This document shows, one piece after another, positions 49,530 to 56,559 of a stretch of DNA of 64,000 bases; the first letter of the stretch is position 1, and every line of letters begins with the position of its first letter. The stretch spans positions 1 to 64,000 of the forward strand of contig JAHBVV010000028.1 in assembly GCA_019637335.1 (NCBI GenBank), written 5' to 3'. The notes beneath the pieces were generated by a model. The model was not told where the DNA came from, ran no database searches, and worked only from the letters and a program-made list of their open reading frames with translations. The position numbers were made by a program, and so were the translations under genes. Origin of the DNA: Candidatus Hydrogenedentota bacterium. GTDB lineage: Bacteria; Hydrogenedentota; Hydrogenedentia; Hydrogenedentales; JAEUWI01.

Positions 49530-51974
49530 ATGTGGCCCCGTTGTATCCTGTCTGTAATCATCACCCTGGCGGCGGCCACCGCGCCCGCGTTGGATCTGAC
49601 GGGGGCCACGATCGTCCCCTCGTCGCCGGATGGCGTCATTATGAAGGCGGCGGTCATGCTGCAGGAGGAGCTGGCGGAGCGTAGCGGCGTGACCCTCGCG
49701 ATTGCGGAATCCGCACCGGCAACGGGTCCGGTTATTCACCTGGGCACGGTGGAGTCCGTCGCCGGCGTGAAGGTACCGGAGGCGGCCGAGGCGTACGGCA
49801 TCGCCGTATCGGGCAATACGGTCAAGCTGGTGGGCCGCGACGAACGGGGGGCGCTGTTTGCCGCCGGGCGGCTGATCCGTCTCGCGGACTACGCCCCCGG
49901 CGCGCTGTCGGTCGTTCTGAGGAGGCCGATCGCCACGGCGCCGGATGTCGCGGTTCGGGCGCACCAGATGGGCTATCGCAACACGGCCAATACCTACGAC
50001 GCGTGGACGGTGGAGATGTACGAGCAGTACATCCGCGACCTGATCATGTTCGGTTGCAACGGCATCGAGCTCATAACCACGCTCGATCCCGAAGCGAAGG
50101 ACGGCGAAGTGATGGCGGAGCCGATGCGTTCGATGAACGTCAAGCTTTCCGCGCTGTTTGCCTCCTACGGCATCGACGTCTGGCTCTGGTCGCCCGTGAT
50201 GGCGGATCCGGACGAGGACGTGACCACGCCGGAGGGCATGAAGATTGCCCTCGATAAGCGCCGCGAATTTCTCCAGGCCTATCCGGCCATCGACCACATT
50301 TTCGTGCCGGGCGGCGACGACGGCAGCACGCCGGCGGAGTACCTGATGCCGTTCCTGGAAGGTCTGGCGCCGATACTGGAGGAGACGCATCCCGGCGCGA
50401 AGATCTGGGTGTCCAACCAGACCTTCACCCTGGAGGAAAACGACTACTTCTTCAATTACCTGGCGACGGAGAATCCGGAACACCTGGCGGGGCTGGTGTA
50501 CGGGCCGTGGGTGAAGATGGGCTGGGAAGAAATGCGCGAGCGCACGCCGGCGCGCTTTCCCATCCGCCGTTACCCGGACATCAACCATACGGTGCGCTGC
50601 CAGTATCCAATCCCGGATTGGGACCCCATTTTCGCGCACACGCTCGGCCGCGAGCCGATGATGCCCATGCCCGACATGCAGCGGCACATCTACCTGCGCT
50701 ACCTGGACGTCAGCGATGGGTTCGGCACGTACTCCGACGGCATCCACGATGACCTGAATAAACACGTGTGGAATGTGCTGGGCTGGGATCCGAAGGCCGA
50801 TATGGACGCCGCGCTGGAGGAATACGGCAAGGTGTGGTTTGGCCCGGCGCTCGCGCGAGACGTGGCAAAGGGGCTCCGCATGCTTGAGGCGAACTGGAAG
50901 GGCCGCGTTCTGGAGAACAAGGGCATTCCGAAGACGCTCGCGCACTGGGAGGACATTGCGAAGCGCGTTCCGGATTTCGATACGAACTGGCGCGCGCAGA
51001 TGTACCTGTTCCGCGCGCGTTTTGACGCGAACGTACAGGCCGAGGCGCGTGCGCAGCAGGGCTACGAGGAGCAGGCCTACGCGGCCCTGAAGAAGGCCAA
51101 ACGCATTGGCGCGCCGGCGGCCATCGAGGAGGCCCGCCGGGCCCTGGCGCAGGCGGACACCCCGGCGAATCCCGAATTGCGCAGAAGCATTGAAGACCTG
51201 GGGCCGGTGCTTCTCAGGAGCATCGGATACCAGCTGAGCGTGGAGCCGCCGTATCTGGCGCGCAATTCCGAGCGCGGGGCGCTGCTGGACTGGCTCGATC
51301 AGCCCGTGAACGAGCGTCCCTGGCTGGAACAGCGCTTCCAGGCGATTCTCACCCTGGACGGCGAAGCCGATCGCCTGGCGCGGCTGGACGAGATCATCCA
51401 CTGGGAGGATCCGGGTCCCGGCGGTTTCTACGACAACCTGGGCGCGCTGGGCGAATACAAGCATGTGGTCTACCAGCGCACGTGGGAAGAGGATCCCTCC
51501 GGGAACCACACCGCGCGCGTGGCGTTCCCCAAGTACCAGGCCGACCAGAAGACCATCCGCGAATCCGGCAGCCAGGCGGAAGCGGAGAACATGGTCTTCA
51601 AGGAGGAAGTTGCGCGGCTTGACGGCGCCTTCCAGGGGCGGCAGGAATTGCGCACGTCGTGGCAGAGCCAGATCACGACGCTCTACGGCACGCCGCTGAA
51701 GATGCGCTACGAAGGGCTTGATCGCAATGCCCAGTACCGCCTCAAAGTCACCTACGCCGGGCGTTTCCGCCCGTCCATGACGCTGACGCTCAACGATGAA
51801 TTCGGCATCCACGGCCCCGTGCCGCAGCCGGATCCCATCTGGCCGGTCAGCTACTATCTGCCCCGGGCCGCGACCAAGTCCGGGACCCTGGACGTGGAAT
51901 GGAACCTGGTGGACGGCCGCGGCTGCATCGTCGCGGAGGTGTGGCTCATTAAGGTGAGCGACGGGGAATCATAG
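49530..51974 (+). CDS. Exported GH-like protein (alpha-glucuronidase/GH20-type N-domain)
   Basis: An 814-residue secreted protein. Signal MWPRCILSVIITLAAATAPA; an N-domain similar to GH67/GH20b (AAVMLQEELAERSGVTLAIA, YGIAVSGNTVKLVGRDERGA, LFAAGRLIRLADY). The barrel begins VRAHQMGYRNTANTYDAWTV, then IRDLIMFGCNGIELITT, IDVWLWSPVMADPDED and HIFVPGGDDGSTPAEYLMPF with possible acidic catalysts (GGDDG; ENDYF). A helix-rich segment and a C-terminal beta-sandwich complete it. It resembles hyaluronidase/O-GlcNAcase-like and DUF4838-like proteins, but no assignment is safe. GGGAGAG precedes the ATG at 49530. It may share substrates with the 41.2-kb glycosidase. Confidence 0.75.
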   Translation: MWPRCILSVIITLAAATAPALDLTGATIVPSSPDGVIMKAAVMLQEELAERSGVTLAIAESAPATGPVIHLGTVESVAGVKVPEAAEAYGIAVSGNTVKLVGRDERGALFAAGRLIRLADYAPGALSVVLRRPIATAPDVAVRAHQMGYRNTANTYDAWTVEMYEQYIRDLIMFGCNGIELITTLDPEAKDGEVMAEPMRSMNVKLSALFASYGIDVWLWSPVMADPDEDVTTPEGMKIALDKRREFLQAYPAIDHIFVPGGDDGSTPAEYLMPFLEGLAPILEETHPGAKIWVSNQTFTLEENDYFFNYLATENPEHLAGLVYGPWVKMGWEEMRERTPARFPIRRYPDINHTVRCQYPIPDWDPIFAHTLGREPMMPMPDMQRHIYLRYLDVSDGFGTYSDGIHDDLNKHVWNVLGWDPKADMDAALEEYGKVWFGPALARDVAKGLRMLEANWKGRVLENKGIPKTLAHWEDIAKRVPDFDTNWRAQMYLFRARFDANVQAEARAQQGYEEQAYAALKKAKRIGAPAAIEEARRALAQADTPANPELRRSIEDLGPVLLRSIGYQLSVEPPYLARNSERGALLDWLDQPVNERPWLEQRFQAILTLDGEADRLARLDEIIHWEDPGPGGFYDNLGALGEYKHVVYQRTWEEDPSGNHTARVAFPKYQADQKTIRESGSQAEAENMVFKEEVARLDGAFQGRQELRTSWQSQITTLYGTPLKMRYEGLDRNAQYRLKVTYAGRFRPSMTLTLNDEFGIHGPVPQPDPIWPVSYYLPRAATKSGTLDVEWNLVDGRGCIVAEVWLIKVSDGES

Positions 51975-52213
51975 GGCCCGAGAGACTCGGGTCGCATTGG
52001 GATGCGGCGGCGCTGGAAACCCCGGCGTCGCCGCAGTTTGTTTTGGGTGGGGGGCGCATGCTGTGGCGCGTTGGCGGTCCCGCCCTTCTCGACGGCATTG
52101 CTCGGCGGGACGATCACGCGAGCCTAACGCGCCGGCCCTTTCAGCCACCGTGCGGCGCACAGACTAACCACATCCATCGCGGTGTGCGTTTCTTATTCTT
52201 TTCGGCGGGGGGG

Positions 52214-52576
52214 CTACGTCGTGGAGGGCGGATCCAGGGCAGAGGCCAACAAGCGGTGCAAGTTACTTCGCACGGCTGCGGTGTCCTCCGGAGCGAGCGC
52301 GCCCAGGACGCCGAGGACGAGGCGGTGGTCCAGGGTAAACAGTTTGAAGCGAACAACGGAAGGCGCGGGCAGCCCCGCCGATTTCAGATCTGTAATCGCG
52401 CAATCCAGCGGCCAGGGCGCGTGACTTTGAGATGTAATCATCGCCATGACCGCGTGTCCGATGGGCGCATTGAATTCGATATCATCGGACAGAATCAAGG
52501 CGGGTCGGCGCATGCTGGACGCCCGATCCGTAAAGGGAAAGGGTACGCGGACAATCTGGAAGGGCTCAAAGCTCAC
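52214..52576 (-). CDS. MazF/PemK-like toxin
   Basis: A 120-residue protein of the PemK/MazF fold. The GTG at 52576 gives MSFEPFQIVRVPFPFTDRAS, the standard opening, then RRPALILSD, IGHAVMAMITSQSHAPWPLD and SVVRFKLFTLDHRLV. These beta-barrel proteins cleave RNA at specific sites. Its first codons overlap the antitoxin end by 11 bases. A longer frame to an ATG at 52597 is possible but lacks an SD. Length and fold match the family. Confidence 0.85.
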   Translation of the reverse strand: MSFEPFQIVRVPFPFTDRASSMRRPALILSDDIEFNAPIGHAVMAMITSQSHAPWPLDCAITDLKSAGLPAPSVVRFKLFTLDHRLVLGVLGALAPEDTAAVRSNLHRLLASALDPPSTT

Positions 52577-52796
52577 GGTAGGCCAGCTCGTCTTCATCGG
52601 AAGCCCATTCATTCAGGGTGTCCGAAAGGGCGCGCAGGTAATAATCGTCGGCGGGGAGAATACGGCGAACCTCGGCACGGCCGTCGCCAGTGATTTCCCA
52701 CTCAAGAAGATCGCCTGGTTGAACCGCAAGAGCCGTGCGGATTTCCAGGGGAATCGCCGTTTCACCCTTTGCGGAGATTCTGCCGATACAGCTCAT
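52566..52796 (-). CDS. AbrB/SpoVT-type antitoxin
   Basis: A 76-residue swapped-hairpin DNA-binding protein: SCIGRISAKGETAIPLEIRT, ALAVQPGDLLEWEITGDGRA, with an acidic C-terminal tail (WASDEDELAYREL) that would block the toxin. The ATG at 52796 has GAGGGA upstream; an ATG 15 bases earlier is close to the same site. The first gene of the toxin-antitoxin operon, probably autoregulated by AbrB binding. TTGCGA and TACAGT about 50-75 bases upstream could be its promoter. The region 51975-52213 behind the toxin shows no gene. Confidence 0.85.
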   Translation of the reverse strand: MSCIGRISAKGETAIPLEIRTALAVQPGDLLEWEITGDGRAEVRRILPADDYYLRALSDTLNEWASDEDELAYREL

Positions 52797-53032
52797 CACA
52801 ACGTCCCTCATGCCCTTCGACGCGGGTTGTGGCTTTTCCCTACTGTACGGTATGCAAGAAGAATTTCGCAAGCGCAGTATCCGAGAATTCATAACGATCT
52901 TTAACGATTCGGGTCCTGGCGCCATCGGTGTGCGCCATGGGCGATTGTCCGTAAGCGAGAAGAATGTCCTGCGGAACGAGTAACCCCAATCACCCCAATC
53001 CCCAACAACACACAAAATAATCTAAACCACCC

Positions 53033-53190
53033 CGATGGAGCGCCGGCATTCCGCCTCCGGCGGATCGCCGTCCCTGCAGGCAGAGATGCCGGCGCTCCAG
53101 CACACTCACTATCCTTGAACCAAGGGTCCAAACCGACCCACGTCTACACCCCATTGCCGTGATCGGGTTTCAATGCGATTGCCCTGTGCC
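53033..53190. repeat. Family A unit plus family D copy 3, upstream of RAYT
   Basis: GATGGAGCGCCGGCATTCCG, CCTCCGGCGGATCGC and GATGCCGGCGCTCCA (53033-53100) are a family A pair; CGCTCCAGCACACTCACTAT to AATGCGATTGCCC (53091-53190) is a diverged family D. The next gene, a RAYT transposase, starts 72 bases on. This joins both families to the transposase. Confidence 0.82.
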
Positions 53191-53262
53191 GGGATTCCGC
53201 TCAAGAAGCGAATTGCCCTATACTGGTTACAACGAGATCGAGAGGACAAAAAGGGGCACAAC

Positions 53263-53841
53263 ATGGACGACGGCTGGTATTCCCGGGGCTATCTCCCGCA
53301 TTTCGATGATCCGGAGCGTATCCAGTTCATCACCTTTCGGCTGCACGACTCCATGCCGCGCGAGGTGCTCGAACTTTATCGAGCGCAGTTGGAACAGGGG
53401 CTCATCACCGAGCAACAGCGGCTCAAGAAGATGGAGGACTACCTCGACAAGGGCTACGGCGCGTGTTGGTTGAAACAGCCGCGTATCGGCCGGCTGGTTG
53501 AGAATGCGCTGTTGCATGGAGACGGCGATCGCTACCTTCTCATCAGTTGGTGCGTCATGCCCAACCACGTCCACGCACTTATCGAGCCATTGGATGGGCG
53601 AAAGCTACGGGGCATTCTGCACACCTGGAAGTCGTACACCGCGCAGATAGCGAATTCGTGGCTGGGGCGCAAGGGCGCGTTCTGGCAGCGCGAATTTCGT
53701 GATCGCTATATTCGGAACTTCAAGCACTTTGAAGGGGTCAAGGCGTATATCGAGCAGAACCCGGTGGACGCGGGGCTGGTTGAACAGGCCATCGATTGGC
53801 CTTTCAGTAGTGCGCGATTGCGGGAGGGGCGGGAGGATTGA
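53263..53841 (+). CDS. REP-associated tyrosine transposase (RAYT, IS200/Y1 type)
   Basis: A 192-residue protein. The Y1-transposase core reads LISWCVMPNHVHALIEP (the HVH metal site), followed by LRGILHTWKSYTAQIANSWL, whose Tyr is the probable nucleophile, and FWQREFRDRYIRNFKHFEGV plus YIEQNPVDAGL, typical of RAYTs. RAYTs cut and move single-stranded REP hairpins and are usually single-copy. It is flanked on the left by family A/D and on the right by a large array of family A hairpins, which is where its substrates would be. The ATG at 53263 has AAGGGG six bases upstream. It is apparently intact. Confidence 0.92.
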   Translation: MDDGWYSRGYLPHFDDPERIQFITFRLHDSMPREVLELYRAQLEQGLITEQQRLKKMEDYLDKGYGACWLKQPRIGRLVENALLHGDGDRYLLISWCVMPNHVHALIEPLDGRKLRGILHTWKSYTAQIANSWLGRKGAFWQREFRDRYIRNFKHFEGVKAYIEQNPVDAGLVEQAIDWPFSSARLREGRED

Positions 53842-53849
53842 TGGCGGCG

Positions 53850-54715
53850 TTGGCCGGCGGGGTCGGCGGGGTCGGCGGTCCGCCGGGGTCGGGACGCCAG
53901 CGCTCCATCGGGGTGGTTTTCCGTTCTGGACGGTGTTGTTCGGGGGTGCGCTCCCTTGGGTTGGTTGGCCGGCGGGGTCGGCGATCCGCCGGAGGCGGGA
54001 CGCCAGCGCTCCATCGGGGTGGTTCTCCGTTCTTGACGGTGTTGTTCGGGGGTGCGCTCCCTTGGGTTGGATGGCCGGCGGGGACGCCAGCGCTCCATCG
54101 GGGTGGTTTTCCGTTCTTGACGGTGTTGTTCGGGGGTGCGCTCCCTTGGGTTGGTTGGCCGGCGGGGCCGCCAGCGCTCCGCCGGAGGCGGAATGCCAGC
54201 GCTCCATCGGGGGTGGTTTTCCGTTCTTGACGGTGTTGTTCGGGGGTGCGCTCCCTTGGGTTGGTTGGCCGGCGGGGTCGGCGATCCGCCGGAGGCGGGA
54301 CGCCAGCGCTCCATCGGGGTGGTTTATTCCTTCTCGACGGTGTTGTTCGGGGGTGCGCTCCCTTGGGTTGGATGGCCGGCGGGGTCGGCGATCCGCCGGA
54401 GGCGGGACGCCAGCGCTCCATCGGGGTGGTTTTCCGTTCTGGACGGTGTTGTTCGGGGGTGCGCTCCCTTGGGTCGGTTGGCCGGCGGGTACGCCAGCGC
54501 TCCATCGGGGTGGTTTTCCGTTCTCGACGGTGTTGTTCGGGGGTGCGCTCCCTTGGTTTGTTCGGCCGGCAGGGTCGGCGATCCGCCGGAGGCGGGACGC
54601 CAGCGCTCCATCGGGGTGGTTTTCCGTTCTGGACGGTGTTGTTCGGGGGTGCGCTCCCTTGGGTTGGTTGGCCGGCGGGGACGCCAGCGCTCCATCGGGG
54701 TGGTTTTCGTTGCGT
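53850..54715. repeat. RAYT-adjacent array of eight family A-type units
   Basis: Eight copies of GTTGTTCGGGGGTGCGCTCC alternate with CCAGCGCTCCATCGGGGTGG. Unit lengths are either about 81-83 or 107-110 bases, the long form having an added GTCGGCGATCCGCCGGAGGC. Reading frames of up to 350 codons cross it on both strands but are artefacts of the repeat. It starts directly after the RAYT stop. Confidence 0.93.
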
Positions 54716-54766
54716 TTCGCGCTTGTTCGGATTCGCTGTGTAATCCGCAATGTCTGAGAAAAGAAT

Positions 54767-54799
54767 CAGGGCAGCCTCCCTGCCCGGGAGGCTGCCCTG
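54767..54799 (-). terminator. Rho-independent terminator of the MFS gene
   Basis: On the minus strand CAGGGCAGCCTCC and GGAGGCTGCCCTG pair around a CGGGCAG loop and are followed by ATTCTTTTCTC. It lies 35 bases beyond the stop codon at 54834. Confidence 0.85.
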
Positions 54800-54833
54800 C
54801 GTGTAGTCCTTACGATTCGCTCGGCTCCGACGG

Positions 54834-56126
54834 TCAGTCGGTCGGGCCCGGTACGGGTTCGACGATTTCTTCGGCCTCGACGGCCTTGCCGTTCCCCGGG
54901 TCCTTGAACAGCAGGGCGAATCCGATGACGATAACCAGCGCCATGACCGCGGGCATAAGCCAGATTTTCTCCCAGTTGTATACCGCCACCTCGACCACCG
55001 CGCCGTCCACGGTCTCCTCGACCATCTCGGTCAGCCCGCCCACCCATCGGCCGGCGATCTCGTTGCCGATGACCATGCCGACGCCGTAGGTGATGAGGGC
55101 GATGAAGCCCTGCGCGTTGGAACGCATGGCCACGGGGGCCTCCCGGTCCACGTAAAGTTGGCCCGTGACGAAGAAGAAGTCGTAGCAGATGCCGTGCAGC
55201 AGGATGCCGCCGTAGAACATGAAGACCAGGTTGTCGTTGTTGCCGTAGGCAAAGAGGAAATAGCGGACGACCCACGCGAGCATGCCGAAAAGCAACATCT
55301 TCTTGACGCCGAGCCGCGCGAAGAAGAAGGGCATGACCACCATGAAGGCCGCCTCGGAAATCTGGCCGAAGGTCATCTTCATTGCGACGCCGGTCATACC
55401 GCTGTCGTTCAAGAAAAGGTTGGCGAACGTGTAGTAAAAGGCCAAGGGCACGCAGATGAGAAGCGAACTGACGGCGAATATGGCGAAGGACCGGTCCTTC
55501 ATCAGGGTAAGCGCGTCCAGCCCCAGCAGGTCCACAATGGTCGCCTTCTGGCCCTTGCCCTTCGGGGGCGTGTCGGGCAGCATGAAGGAGTAGATGCCCA
55601 TCAGGAGGGACGCGACCGCCGCCATCTTAAAGGGCGTCGTCGTGGCTTCGATATTTTCGAAACCCAGCCATCCGAGCACCGTTATCGTGAACCCCGCGAT
55701 GATCCAGCCCGCCGTGCCGAAAACCCGTATCCAGGGAAATTCCGTGTCGGGGTTTTCCATCTGGTTGAAGGAGATAGAGTTTACCAGGGCCAGCGTGGGC
55801 ATGTAGCACATGGCGTAGGCCAGCACGACGAAGAAGAACATGCCTGGCGTGGTAATTGTGGTGGCCCAGAACATGAGCCCCGCGCCGAGAAGGTGGAGGA
55901 TGCCCATTACCTTCTGCGCGGAAAAGAATCGATCCGCGACCATGCCCACAAAAAGGGGCGAAAGGATGGCCGCGTAGCCCGTGGTGCTGTACGCCCGTCC
56001 GATATCGGCCCCCGCAAAGCCCAGCCCCGCGCCCAGGTAGTTGCCCATGGTCACGAACCAGGCCCCCCATACAAAAAACTGCACAAACATCATTACCGAT
56101 AGCTGGACGCGGATGGTCATATTCAT
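54834..56126 (-). CDS. MFS transporter, NupG-like nucleoside/sugar symporter family
   Basis: A 430-residue inner-membrane protein with twelve hydrophobic segments. MTIRVQLSVMMFVQFFVWGA, WFVTMGNYLG and the first-loop GYAAILSPLFVGMVADRFFS are like the Nuc_H_symport family (NupG, XapB). ALVNSISFNQMENPDTEFPW, IRVFGTAGWIIAGF and EAAFMVVMPFFFARLGVKKM also match. It should import a nucleoside or similar solute with protons; the usual specificity residues cannot be judged. The ATG at 56126 has AAGGAA eight bases upstream; a strong terminator follows. A single-gene unit. Confidence 0.9.
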   Translation of the reverse strand: MNMTIRVQLSVMMFVQFFVWGAWFVTMGNYLGAGLGFAGADIGRAYSTTGYAAILSPLFVGMVADRFFSAQKVMGILHLLGAGLMFWATTITTPGMFFFVVLAYAMCYMPTLALVNSISFNQMENPDTEFPWIRVFGTAGWIIAGFTITVLGWLGFENIEATTTPFKMAAVASLLMGIYSFMLPDTPPKGKGQKATIVDLLGLDALTLMKDRSFAIFAVSSLLICVPLAFYYTFANLFLNDSGMTGVAMKMTFGQISEAAFMVVMPFFFARLGVKKMLLFGMLAWVVRYFLFAYGNNDNLVFMFYGGILLHGICYDFFFVTGQLYVDREAPVAMRSNAQGFIALITYGVGMVIGNEIAGRWVGGLTEMVEETVDGAVVEVAVYNWEKIWLMPAVMALVIVIGFALLFKDPGNGKAVEAEEIVEPVPGPTD

Positions 56127-56559
56127 TGGTGGGGTTCCTTCTTCCGGGCAGCGGCGAGGCTGCGGTATCTGGGTCGGGCCGACGTGGCGTGTGTGCGGTC
56201 CGGTCCGGCCGAGGAGATAGCTAATCCGAAGCCCCCCGCCGGCACATCCCGATGGCCCGGCACACACCACGCATTGCGTAGGCTAAGCCTAAGGAATCGC
56301 CGGAGCGGGTGTCAACCCGGTGGACTGAATCCAATAGCGCGTTGATGCGAAGTGTTCCGACTTGGAGCTCAGCGCCGCAACCGCCCGAACACATGAATTG
56401 TTAGAATCCTTGACTTGGATAGCCGGAAGTCCGATCCAATTCGAGAAAAACCCGGTATGTCGAGCCCCGGCGCGTCATTTTCATGCGTTGAGTGAATACC
56501 CGCACGGCGGGCGCGTCCATTAGGATAGAGTTTAGGACTGCGGTGAAAGGACCCGAACC
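56127..56559. other. Divergent intergenic region with a small palindrome
   Basis: The 433 bases between the divergent MFS and FecR-like genes hold TAGGCT-A-AGCCTA (56279-56291), a perfect 6-bp inverted repeat that could bind a regulator. No gene is convincing; the frames here end quickly or lack an SD. Confidence 0.4.

Noticed and set aside
49413-51812. A 799-codon minus-strand frame
   Set aside because: It is antisense to the GH-like secreted protein gene, which has signal peptide and SD.
53699-54757. Long open frames in both strands across the RAYT-adjacent array
   Set aside because: They result from the repeat units lacking stops; translation is a repeat of the same phrase and no SD exists.
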